Part shown: in pieces, positions 1 through 6,283 of the stretch
How the letters are laid out: each line of letters opens with the position of its first letter
How positions within the stretch are numbered: position 1 is the first letter of the stretch
DNA from: an uncultured Alphaproteobacteria bacterium
GTDB taxonomy: Bacteria > Pseudomonadota > Alphaproteobacteria > Puniceispirillales > Puniceispirillaceae
DNA length: 6,311 nt
Direction of reading: 5' to 3'
NCBI GenBank assembly: GCA_913031555.1
Contig: CAJWDO010000102.1
Location: forward strand, 1-6,311
Notes under the pieces: generated by a model
The model's input: the letters and a program-made list of their open reading frames with translations, nothing else
What the model was told of the DNA's origin: nothing
The model's database searches: none
Position numbers and translations under genes: made by a program

Positions 1-16
1 CGACGAGGAGGTCTGA
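1..16 (+). CDS. 3' tail of an upstream CDS (partial)
   Basis: Reading from base 2 gives four codons (Asp-Glu-Glu-Val) and a TGA stop at 14-16, three bases before the hpaH start. The hpaH ribosome-binding site (GAGGAGG, 5-11) would lie inside this tail, which is typical of tightly coupled operon genes. By analogy with other homoprotocatechuate clusters it could be another hpa gene. Four codons cannot identify it, and a stop this close could be chance. Confidence 0.35.
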
Positions 17-19
17 CCC

Positions 20-829
20 ATGCCGGTGATGACAGATGATCAGGTTGCCAGCGCCGGTGAGGCGCTGTTTGTCGCCGAGCGTGATCGTACCCAGACGCGG
101 CTTGTGTCGGCGGCGCATCCCGGCATGGATATGGATGATGCCTATGCTGTTCAGGCGGCCTTTGTCGGGCGCAAGCTTGCCGCCGGGGGTGCCATCCGGG
201 GCTGGAAGATAGGCCTGACCTCGAAGGCCATGCAATATGCGCTGAACATCGATATCCCCGATAGCGGCATTCTGTTCGAGGACATGTTCTTTGACCATGG
301 CGGGGTGGTGCCGGGGGACCGCTTTATCGAACCGCGGATCGAGGCCGAGATTGCCTTCATCATGAAGAGTGACCTTGCCGGTGGGGATGTCACACCGGCC
401 GACGTCATCGCCGCGACCGGGCATGTCGCGCCGGCACTCGAGATTCTCGACACGCGCATCTACCGTGCCGATCCGAAGACAGGGGCGCAGCGCAGCGTTC
501 TCGACACGATTTCCGACAATGCGGCGAATGCCGGCATCGTCCTTGGTGACAGCACGCATGCCATCGGTGAGGCCGACCTGCGCTGGGTCGGTGCCATAGT
601 GGCGCGCAATGACGAGGTCGAGGAAACCGGCCTTGGCGCCGGTGTGCTGAATGACCCGGTTCTCAGCATGGCGTGGCTTGTTCACCGTCTGGCACGATAT
701 GGTGACGGGCTTCGGGCCGGCGATGTCGTGCTGTCGGGAAGCTTCATCCGGCCGATCGAGGCACGGCATGGTGACAGCTTCCTTGCCGATTATGGTCCGT
801 TTGGTAAGGTCCGGATTGATTTCGAATAG
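20..829 (+). CDS. hpaH: 2-oxo-hept-4-ene-1,7-dioate hydratase (HpaH/HpcG)
   Basis: This cytoplasmic, metal-dependent hydratase of the homoprotocatechuate (4-hydroxyphenylacetate) meta-cleavage pathway adds water to 2-oxo-hept-4-ene-1,7-dioate, giving 4-hydroxy-2-oxo-heptane-1,7-dioate, the substrate of HpaI. The 269 residues match the E. coli HpcG length (about 267) and align along their whole length. Visible family blocks are GWKIGLTSKAMQ (61-72), PRIEAEIAF (105-113), PALEILDTR (138-146), DTISDNAANAGIVLG (162-176) and LSGSFIRP (238-245). The three glutamates that bind Mg2+ in HpcG (106, 108, 139) correspond to E108, E110 and E141. The ATG at 20 is preferred because GAGGAGG lies 8 bases upstream; the ATG at 29 lacks a well-spaced site. 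hpaI follows after 50 bases on the same strand, and this pairing separates it from the related catechol-pathway hydratases (MhpD, XylJ, DmpE). Confidence in the family is very high, in the exact substrate high. Confidence 0.93.
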   Translation: MPVMTDDQVASAGEALFVAERDRTQTRLVSAAHPGMDMDDAYAVQAAFVGRKLAAGGAIRGWKIGLTSKAMQYALNIDIPDSGILFEDMFFDHGGVVPGDRFIEPRIEAEIAFIMKSDLAGGDVTPADVIAATGHVAPALEILDTRIYRADPKTGAQRSVLDTISDNAANAGIVLGDSTHAIGEADLRWVGAIVARNDEVEETGLGAGVLNDPVLSMAWLVHRLARYGDGLRAGDVVLSGSFIRPIEARHGDSFLADYGPFGKVRIDFE

Positions 830-879
830 GCGACACCACCCCCCGCAGATCACCCCGTCCAATATAAGGAGAGGCCGTC

Positions 880-1650
880 ATGGCAGCGCCGGTCAACACA
901 TTCAAGAAATCCCTGAAAGAGGGACGCCAGACCATCGGCTGCTGGCTGACCCAGGGTACGGCCATCGCCGCCGAGATTGCCTGCACCGCTGATTTCGACT
1001 GGCTGTTGATCGATACCGAACATTCGCCGAATGACATGCCGTCTGTTCTGGCCCAGCTTCAGGCCATCGCCGGTTATGGCAAGCCGGCGGCGGTTCGCCC
1101 GCCCATCGGCGAGGCGCATGTCATCAAACAGATCCTCGATCTTGGTTGCCAGACGCTGATCGTGCCGATGGTTGAAAGCGGCGATCAGGCGGAAATGCTG
1201 GTGCGCGCGATGCGCTATCCGCCGCATGGCATTCGCGGCGTTGGCGGGGCCGGGGCGCGGGCGACCGGGTTTTCCGCCCATGCTGACTATCTGACAACGG
1301 CGAATGACGAGATGTGCCTTGTCGTGCAGGTTGAAAGCCGCGCCGGGCTTGACGCCATTGATGATCTGATCGCGGTCGATGGTGTTGACGCCATCTTCAT
1401 CGGTCCTTCCGATCTCAGCGCCAATCTTGGCCATATAGGCAATCCCGGCGCGCCGGAAGTTGCCAGCGCCATTGATGCCGCGCTGGACAAGATCGCCGCC
1501 TCTGACAAGGCGTCGGGGATCATGGCGCTCGATCCGGCGGCGGCGCGCCACTATCTCGACCGTGGTGTGGATTTCGTCGCTGTCGCGATTGACGCGACCA
1601 CGCTTGCGCGCAGCCTTCGCGCCATCGCCACAGAGATGAAACCCCGCTAG
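880..1650 (+). CDS. hpaI: 4-hydroxy-2-oxo-heptane-1,7-dioate aldolase (HpaI)
   Basis: This class II (metal-dependent) pyruvate aldolase cleaves 4-hydroxy-2-oxo-heptane-1,7-dioate to pyruvate and succinic semialdehyde, the last carbon-cleavage step of homoprotocatechuate degradation. The 256 residues align with E. coli HpaI throughout. The catalytic histidine (H45 in E. coli) is H48 in DTEHSPND (45-52). The substrate arginine (R70) is R73 in VRPP. The metal ligands (E149, D175) are E152 in VQVESRAG and D178 in IFIGPSDLSA. The glycine-rich RYPPHGIRGVGG block is at 112-123. The ATG at 880 has AAGGAG (866-871) 8 bases upstream. It follows hpaH by 50 bases and is very likely cotranscribed with it. 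Relatives include GarL (2-keto-3-deoxy-glucarate aldolase) and RhmA; adjacency to hpaH supports the HpaI assignment. These aldolases are promiscuous in vitro, so the range of natural substrates could be wider. Confidence 0.93.
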   Translation: MAAPVNTFKKSLKEGRQTIGCWLTQGTAIAAEIACTADFDWLLIDTEHSPNDMPSVLAQLQAIAGYGKPAAVRPPIGEAHVIKQILDLGCQTLIVPMVESGDQAEMLVRAMRYPPHGIRGVGGAGARATGFSAHADYLTTANDEMCLVVQVESRAGLDAIDDLIAVDGVDAIFIGPSDLSANLGHIGNPGAPEVASAIDAALDKIAASDKASGIMALDPAAARHYLDRGVDFVAVAIDATTLARSLRAIATEMKPR

Positions 1651-1714
1651 CCGGCGCACCGACACCTGCCGATCAAAAAAACGCGACATTTGGTCCGTCA
1701 GGCCGGTGATGGCG

Positions 1715-1743
1715 TTGACCCGGCGCCGTTACCCCTCTATCTG
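1715..1743 (+). promoter_or_regulatory. Possible sigma-70 type promoter before the photolyase gene
   Basis: TTGACC (1715-1720, 5 of 6 to the -35 consensus) is followed after 17 bases by TATCTG (1738-1743, 3 of 6 to the -10 consensus), placing a start site shortly before the photolyase SD (AGAAGGGG, about 1759-1766). The 119-base gap after hpaI leaves room for separate transcription. The -10 match is weak, and no clear terminator hairpin follows hpaI, so read-through from the hpa genes remains possible. Confidence 0.3.
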
Positions 1744-1769
1744 CTTTCAGGCAGGTACAGAAGGGGAAC

Positions 1770-3299
1770 ATGGTGGAGATTGTCTGGTTCAAGCGTGACC
1801 TTCGCGCGCATGACCACGCCCCCTTGGTCGCGGCGGCGGTGTCCGGGCCGGTGATCCCGCTCTATATCCTTGAGCCCGACCTGTGGCGGCAGCCCGACAT
1901 GGCGCGGCGTCATTATGATTTTCTGGCCGAATGTCTTGGCGAGCTTGACCGCGAGCTGACAGCGCTCGGGCAGGGTCTGGTGCTTCGGGTTGGTGATGCT
2001 GTGGAGATACTGTCCGCACTGTGCGCCAGCCATGGCGTGACCACCATCCGCATGCATCAGGAAACCTGGAATGGCTGGACCTATGATCGTGACAGGCGGG
2101 TGCGTGCCTGGGCGCGGTCGGCCGGTGTGCGCATTGTCGAGGAGATGCAGTTCGGCGTTCACCGACGCATGGCCTCACGGCGTGGTTGGGCGGGCCGCTG
2201 GGATGCGATGATGGCAGACCCGGTCCTGCCTGCACCTGCCAGCTTGACGCCGGTTCATATCAGCGGTGATGAGTGGCCTGACCCGCAATATCTTGACCTT
2301 GCCGCCGATCATTGCCCGCAGCGCCAGCCAGGTGGTCGTCAGGCCGGGTTGGATCATCTTGCAAGCTTTCTGTCGCATCGCGGTGAGAGCTATCGCTTCA
2401 GCATGTCATCGCCGGTCACGGCGCCAGGTCGCTGCTCGCGGCTGTCCCCCTATCTTGCCTTCGGGGCGGTGTCGATGCGCGAGGTGTGGCAGACGTCGCG
2501 CCAACAGGCTGGCGATCTGGACTCCCGCCCGCCCGGTGCGCGGCGCGCCTGGAAGCAATCGCTGAAGAGCTTCAACAGCCGCCTTCACTGGCATTGTCAT
2601 TTCATGCAGAAACTCGAGGATGAACCGGCGGCTGAATTTCGGCCTTTTCATTCCGCCTATCATGACCTCGACAAGTCACACGCCGATGCCGGCGCGTGGC
2701 TGGCGGCATGGCGGGCCGGACAGACAGGCTATCCGCTTGTCGATGCCTGCATGCGCTCGCTTGCGGCGACCGGCTGGCTGACGTTCCGTATGCGGGCGAT
2801 GGTGATGAGCTTTGCCGCCTATCATCTGTGGCTTGACTGGCGGGGGCCGGCGCTGCATCTGGCGCGCCAATTCACCGACTATGAGCCCGGTATTCATTAC
2901 AGCCAATGCCAGATGCAGTCCGGGATCACCGGCATCAACACCATCCGGATCTATAACCCGATCAAGCAATCGCAGGATCAGGACCCTGACGGGGTGTTCA
3001 TCCGGCAATGGGTGCCGGAGCTTGCCGCCATGCCGACGACGTTGATCCACACGCCCTGGCTGAAACCGGCGGTGGCGCCGGGCTATCCGCCGCCGCTGGT
3101 AGATGAAAGGCGTGCAAGACGCGCGGCATCCGCCGCCATGTTCGCCATTCGCAAATCCGGTGCGCATGCCAGCGAGGCTGCTTTCGTGGTGAACAGGCAT
3201 GGCAGCCGTGGCGGTCGTCATTTCGTCTCCGACCGCGCGCAGGGACGGCGGCACCCCGCGCCGCCACAGCAAAGGAATCAGTTGGAACTCGACCTCTAG
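1770..3299 (+). CDS. Cryptochrome/photolyase family flavoprotein, divergent subgroup
   Basis: An FAD protein of the cryptochrome/DNA photolyase superfamily; the classical role is light-driven repair of pyrimidine dimers. The 509 residues show the N-terminal antenna domain opening (VWFKRDLR, 5-12), then the FAD domain: YRFSMSSPVTA (208-218), CSRLSPYLAFGAVSMREVW (222-240), a LHWHCHFMQKLEDEP block (272-286), GYPLVDACMRSL (320-331), IRIYNP (392-397) and FIRQWVPEL (410-418). By hand alignment to E. coli PhrB, the CPD-contacting W277 is kept as W274 and the middle electron-transfer Trp W359 as W357. E274 becomes R271, N341 becomes F339, the proximal Trp W382 becomes S378, and no Trp aligns with W306. 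I recall related alphaproteobacterial photolyase-like proteins sharing the SSPVTA, RMRAM and SQDQDPDG-type motifs, so this is probably a coherent subclade, not a decayed copy. The ATG at 1770 has AGAAGGGG just upstream. Family certain; whether it repairs DNA or acts as a photoreceptor is open. Confidence 0.9.
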   Translation: MVEIVWFKRDLRAHDHAPLVAAAVSGPVIPLYILEPDLWRQPDMARRHYDFLAECLGELDRELTALGQGLVLRVGDAVEILSALCASHGVTTIRMHQETWNGWTYDRDRRVRAWARSAGVRIVEEMQFGVHRRMASRRGWAGRWDAMMADPVLPAPASLTPVHISGDEWPDPQYLDLAADHCPQRQPGGRQAGLDHLASFLSHRGESYRFSMSSPVTAPGRCSRLSPYLAFGAVSMREVWQTSRQQAGDLDSRPPGARRAWKQSLKSFNSRLHWHCHFMQKLEDEPAAEFRPFHSAYHDLDKSHADAGAWLAAWRAGQTGYPLVDACMRSLAATGWLTFRMRAMVMSFAAYHLWLDWRGPALHLARQFTDYEPGIHYSQCQMQSGITGINTIRIYNPIKQSQDQDPDGVFIRQWVPELAAMPTTLIHTPWLKPAVAPGYPPPLVDERRARRAASAAMFAIRKSGAHASEAAFVVNRHGSRGGRHFVSDRAQGRRHPAPPQQRNQLELDL

Positions 3300-3321
3300 C
3301 GGCCTAGTCTGCATCGCCACC

Positions 3322-3328
3322 GAGGGAG
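3322..3328 (+). promoter_or_regulatory. Shine-Dalgarno site serving the cysQ leader ORF
   Basis: GAGGGAG lies 6 bases before the ATG at 3335 and is the only good ribosome-binding site between the photolyase stop (3297-3299) and cysQ. None of the in-frame cysQ ATG codons (3361, 3376, 3391, 3406) has its own well-spaced SD, so this site probably governs translation entry into the region. Confidence 0.45.
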
Positions 3329-3334
3329 CGCGCC

Positions 3335-3364
3335 ATGCTTGCGCCTGACAGAATGACAGGATGA
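3335..3364 (+). CDS. Possible nine-codon leader ORF coupled to cysQ
   Basis: ATG at 3335 opens the reading frame MLAPDRMTG, which ends at TGA 3362-3364. That stop overlaps the first cysQ ATG (3361-3363) in an ATGA arrangement, the classic configuration for translational coupling by reinitiation. It has the only good SD in the gap (GAGGGAG, 6 bases away). The peptide has no visible stalling motif or amino-acid run, so if real it probably acts through coupling and not attenuation. It could also be a chance ORF. Confidence 0.35.
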   Translation: MLAPDRMTG

Positions 3365-3405
3365 CAAACGACCCGATGACAAACGACCCGATGACAATTG
3401 ACGAT
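3361..3405 (+). repeat. 15-bp tandem duplication in the cysQ start region
   Basis: ATGACAAACGACCCG occurs twice in perfect tandem (3361-3375, 3376-3390). A diverged third unit at 3391-3405 matches it at 10 of 15 bases. ATGAC recurs at 3353, 3361, 3376, 3391 and 3406. Because the unit is 15 bases, gain or loss keeps the frame and adds or removes Met-Thr-Asn-Asp-Pro. Each unit also supplies an in-frame ATG, so the duplication multiplies candidate start codons. Confidence 0.9.
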
Positions 3406-4176
3406 ATGACCGGGCTTCTGACCGATCTCACCGCGCCGGTGCTGGCCGCGGGGGAGACGATCATGGAGATTCACCGACGCGGTGTCGTCGCACGAACAAA
3501 GCCGGACGGATCGCCGGTCAGCGAGGCTGACGAGGCCGCCGAGGCGATCCTTCTTGCCGCGCTTGCCGATGTGGCACCTGATATCCCGGTGGTGTCGGAG
3601 GAAAATGCGGCAAGCCGTGCGATCACCCCGCCCCGGGCGTTTTTTCTGGTCGATCCGATTGACGGCACCCGCGAATTCCTGCGTCCCGACGGCAATGGTG
3701 CCTTCACCGTGAATATCGGGCTTGTGATTGATCACAGGCCGGTCTTCGGCATCGTCCATGCGCCGGCGCTTGGGCGCTTTTTTGCCGGCATTGTGGGTCG
3801 CGGCGCGTGGGAGACATCGGGCGGCGCGACGCGTCCGATCCGGGTGAGGGAGGTTCCTGAAGATGGTCCTCTTGCCGTGGCCAGCCGGTCGCATCGTGAC
3901 CCGCAGACGAACGCCTGGCTGGAAAGCCACGGCATCACCAACACGATGTCCACCGGATCAAGCGTGAAATTCGGCCTTCTGGCCGCCGGCGAGGTGGATG
4001 TCTATCCCCGCTTTGGGCCGACCATGGAATGGGATACCGCCGCTGGTGAGGCCGTGCTGCTGGCGGCGGGCGGGCGCGTCGCCTTTCTTGACGGGTTGGA
4101 CTTCACCTATGGCAAGCCAGGCTTCAGGAACACACCCTTCATTGCCTATGCCGGATATACCGGCCAGCAAGCGTAA
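3361..4176 (+). CDS. cysQ: 3'(2'),5'-bisphosphate nucleotidase, CysQ-like (inositol monophosphatase family)
   Basis: A Mg2+-dependent, Li+-sensitive type phosphatase that removes the 3'-phosphate from 3'-phosphoadenosine 5'-phosphate (PAP) and may act on PAPS, clearing a by-product of sulfate assimilation and sulfotransfer. Metal-site motifs are visible: VVSEEN (77-82, E80 and E81), DPIDGTREF (98-106, D98, I100 and D101) and WDTAAGEAV (224-232, D225). Other CysQ hallmarks are FTVNIGLV (115-122), ASRSH (174-178), GSSVKF (199-204) and YPRFGP (215-220). E. coli CysQ has 246 residues; this frame gives 271, and starting at the ATG at 3406 would give 256. The first 15 residues are the repeated MTNDP-type stretch and may not all be translated. 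The start is therefore uncertain: 3361 (overlapping the leader ORF), 3376, 3391 or 3406. It follows the photolyase by 61 bases and converges with the SDR gene. Other IMPase-family substrates are possible, but the motifs point to CysQ. Confidence 0.9.
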   Translation: MTNDPMTNDPMTIDDMTGLLTDLTAPVLAAGETIMEIHRRGVVARTKPDGSPVSEADEAAEAILLAALADVAPDIPVVSEENAASRAITPPRAFFLVDPIDGTREFLRPDGNGAFTVNIGLVIDHRPVFGIVHAPALGRFFAGIVGRGAWETSGGATRPIRVREVPEDGPLAVASRSHRDPQTNAWLESHGITNTMSTGSSVKFGLLAAGEVDVYPRFGPTMEWDTAAGEAVLLAAGGRVAFLDGLDFTYGKPGFRNTPFIAYAGYTGQQA

Positions 4177-4197
4177 ATCGGTCGGAATTTATCTTCC

Positions 4198-4938
4198 TCA
4201 CCCACGCCCGATAAAGGGCATTTTGGGTGCCATCACGGTCATGAACTGGACATTCGCATCCAGCGGCATCTCGGCCATATGAAGCACCGATGAAGCGACA
4301 TGCGCGACATCCATCGTGGCTTCGGCCCGGATCGACCCGTCGGGTTGCGGCACGCCCTTTGTCATCGGCATCGCCATTTCGGTCAGTGCGTTGCCGATAT
4401 CTATCTGCCCGCAGACAATGTCATAGGGCCGGCCATCAAGCGAAAGCGTGCGGGTCAGGCCGGTAATGCCATGTTTGGTCGCCGTATAGGGGGATGATCC
4501 AGGCCGCGGTACATGCGCTGAGATCGACCCGTTATTGATGATCCGGCCGCCCTGCGGTGACTGGCGGCGCATAATGCCGAAGGCGGCGCGCGCGCACAGA
4601 AAGGATCCGGTCAGATTGATCCGCACGACATCCAGCCAGTCATCGATGTCCGTTTCATCGATGGTGCGGGCCGGACTGCCACGACCGGCATTGTTGAACA
4701 GCACGTCCAGCCGTCCCCATTTTGCCGCCGCGGCGGCAAAGCTGGCCTCGACCTCGTCCGGCACGCCGACATCGCATGGCAGGACCAGCGCATCCGGGTG
4801 GTCGCCTGCCACTGCCGAGAGTGTGTCCGCATTGCGCCCGATCAGCCCGACGCGATAGCCTGCCGCCAGAAACGCGGTGGCGGTGGCGGCACCGATGCCG
4901 CTGGAACCACCGGTCAGGAGTATTCGGAGAGATTTCAC
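4198..4938 (-). CDS. SDR family NADP-type oxidoreductase
   Basis: A classical short-chain dehydrogenase/reductase of 246 residues, a usual length for the family. The Rossmann cofactor motif TGGSSGIG is at 9-16, the adenine-contact DV at 56-57 and NNAG at 82-85. The catalytic tetrad is N108, S138, Y151 and K155 (YTATK). An arginine right after strand beta-2 (R35), with no acidic residue at that place, favours NADP(H) over NAD(H). The substrate cannot be told from sequence, and no neighbour suggests one. The start is GTG at 4938-4936; an in-frame stop lies a few codons upstream, so it cannot be extended. No Shine-Dalgarno precedes the GTG on the minus strand, unlike hpaH, hpaI and the photolyase; this fits loss of the native leader at the nearby compositional seam. 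The 3' end converges with cysQ, leaving 21 bases in which I see no clear terminator. Confidence 0.88.
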   Translation of the reverse strand: MKSLRILLTGGSSGIGAATATAFLAAGYRVGLIGRNADTLSAVAGDHPDALVLPCDVGVPDEVEASFAAAAAKWGRLDVLFNNAGRGSPARTIDETDIDDWLDVVRINLTGSFLCARAAFGIMRRQSPQGGRIINNGSISAHVPRPGSSPYTATKHGITGLTRTLSLDGRPYDIVCGQIDIGNALTEMAMPMTKGVPQPDGSIRAEATMDVAHVASSVLHMAEMPLDANVQFMTVMAPKMPFIGRG

Positions 4939-4963
4939 GCGGCTAATTTAGGTCGAAAAGCCC
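4939..4963. other. Compositional and taxonomic seam between two genomes' DNA
   Basis: Between the SDR start codon and the DUF5103 stop codon, G+C falls from 43/60 (4861-4920) to 29/60 (4981-5040) and stays near half afterwards. Gene families switch from alphaproteobacterial type to a Bacteroidota family. I see no repeat, tRNA, integrase or insertion-sequence end in the 25 bases. The exact breakpoint cannot be fixed from sequence; both flanking ORFs appear intact at this side. Confidence 0.7.
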
Positions 4964-6283
4964 TTAAGGATTGACGCCAAAACGGAAGGGCTGGTAACCA
5001 ATGACGCGATCATAACCACTGACGTCCCAATAGTAAGCAAGCACTTGGTATACATTGTCCGCTCGGGCATGTGACCCTTCGATGTCCGCTACAATTCCCG
5101 GAAAGGCTTGCAAGGATTCGGCGCTCGTTTGTCCTGCTGCTTTTGAATCGCGCGTCAAGTAGAGGTAATTGTAATAGCCTTGCTTCACGAAAAGGGTGGT
5201 TTCGTATCGTCGAGTCACTTGGTTCCACGCCATGCGATGGGTGGGCTGCAAGCTCCAGTCAGAGATGCCGCCAAACACATAGATGTCCTTGCCGACCAAT
5301 GGTTCGAAGGCTTTTAAGCTGAAATGAACTTGGACATAGTCGCTGCCCGTCGTGTTTTCTTGGCGATCGTTGGCAATCGTAAAATGCCCATCCAAATCTC
5401 GACGGGCTTGATGAAAGGAGAATGTTCGGGGCTCGTCTTCTTCCAAATAGACGTGCCAAAAAGATGCTGTTTCTTCAATGCGTTGGATGCCGAGGGCTGC
5501 GAACTGATTGCTTTTGAGGTCCGCGAATCGCCAGCTGTTTCCACCGGCAAATGATTGCTCATTTGTGGGGTTATAGACAACCTCATTGCCGCGCACGAAT
5601 TGGGGTTCTATATTGGAGATAGCAGATTCCCAACGACCATTTTGCAGCGCCACGCATTGCAACGCATCGTAGGCGTCGTACAAGGGATAATTGCTGTCCC
5701 CGTGTTTGACGGTGAAATCCAATTCCTGGTGGGTCCGTTTGTCCCGGATCACAGTTGATTCTCGAGCCAGCGCTTCAATGGTGACGGCTGTCTCGTACAA
5801 GGTAAACCGGCGCTGAATCAGTGCTTCATCTGGGCGGTCGATATCGTAAACTTCAACGATATAATTGCCGCTCAAGGCAAATTCCGTCAAGTTGTTCGGG
5901 AATGAGGAGCGGTAGTGGATGTAAGTCGCTTTGGTGTTGAAGCTCGATTCGATGGATTCGAAACTGCCGGTAGTGAACCCATTGATCCAGTCAGAAGGAT
6001 CCAAGTCAGGGGAATCAAACCAGTCAAACGTGCAATGCTTCCAGCGTATTTCAAGCCGCCGTTGAAAGGGTGAAAAGTCATCAAAAGCCAACTCCAGACG
6101 TCCGCTTTGCAGGGGTACAAATGGCGATGCTGTCGGCACCCCGTATGGATGCAATTGAACCGTCCGAATATCTTCAGCGGTGAACGAAATGGGGTAGGCC
6201 AATTCTTGACCGGTGATACTGCCCCCAAAAAAGACGATCCAAACAACGGCTCCGAGCCATTTTTTGCTCAAGCGAACAGACAC
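4964..6283 (-). CDS. DUF5103 / type IX secretion system plug-domain protein
   Basis: A predicted exported protein of the DUF5103 family (type IX secretion system plug protein domain). A Flavobacterium johnsoniae member binds the SprA translocon and closes the periplasmic end of its pore. Residues 4-24 look like a signal peptide: basic RLSKK, then a hydrophobic WLGAVVWIVFFGG core and probable cleavage near ITG/Q. Family-like features are LELAFDDF (63-70), the WKHCTFDWFDS block (81-91), NGFTTGSFES (101-110), SSFNTKATYIHY (113-124), FPNN (128-131), LSGNYIVEVYD (137-147), QELDFTV (186-192) and a C-terminal YDRVIGYQPF (424-433). Residues 334-376 (IYVFGGISDW to YNYLYLT) resemble an Ig-like/E-set strand pattern. 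The 439 residues are near the family's usual length. The start is GTG at 6283-6281, but the frame stays open to the window edge, so the true start could lie outside. Base composition differs sharply from 1-4938. Family assignment is strong; the plug role in this organism is inferred. Confidence 0.87.
   Translation of the reverse strand: MSVRLSKKWLGAVVWIVFFGGSITGQELAYPISFTAEDIRTVQLHPYGVPTASPFVPLQSGRLELAFDDFSPFQRRLEIRWKHCTFDWFDSPDLDPSDWINGFTTGSFESIESSFNTKATYIHYRSSFPNNLTEFALSGNYIVEVYDIDRPDEALIQRRFTLYETAVTIEALARESTVIRDKRTHQELDFTVKHGDSNYPLYDAYDALQCVALQNGRWESAISNIEPQFVRGNEVVYNPTNEQSFAGGNSWRFADLKSNQFAALGIQRIEETASFWHVYLEEDEPRTFSFHQARRDLDGHFTIANDRQENTTGSDYVQVHFSLKAFEPLVGKDIYVFGGISDWSLQPTHRMAWNQVTRRYETTLFVKQGYYNYLYLTRDSKAAGQTSAESLQAFPGIVADIEGSHARADNVYQVLAYYWDVSGYDRVIGYQPFRFGVNP

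Noticed and set aside
850..1689. A 279-codon antisense ORF opposite hpaI
   Set aside because: It mirrors hpaI, is rich in Arg/Ala/Gly as expected from GC-rich shadow frames, and shows no family motif; hpaI on the other strand has full conserved active-site residues.
1741..1754. Small hairpin CTGC-loop-GCAG after hpaI as a terminator
   Set aside because: Only a four-base-pair stem with no T-run, and it sits just before the photolyase SD.
2676..3464. A 262-codon antisense ORF opposite the photolyase 3' half and the cysQ start
   Set aside because: It crosses two real genes and the intergenic gap, is Arg/His-rich and has no recognisable domain. Its repetitive N-terminus is just the reverse strand of the 15-bp repeat.
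3304..3930. A 208-codon antisense ORF opposite cysQ
   Set aside because: Shadow frame of a well-supported CysQ-like gene; low complexity and no motif.
4177..4197. Bidirectional terminator between the convergent cysQ and SDR genes
   Set aside because: Only 21 bases, with no inverted repeat that I can see.
4198..6283. A DUF5103-SDR operon forming a new secretion-linked system
   Set aside because: Same strand and close spacing suggest it, but the sharp GC change, differing taxonomic signal and missing SD before the SDR gene make a contig artefact more likely.
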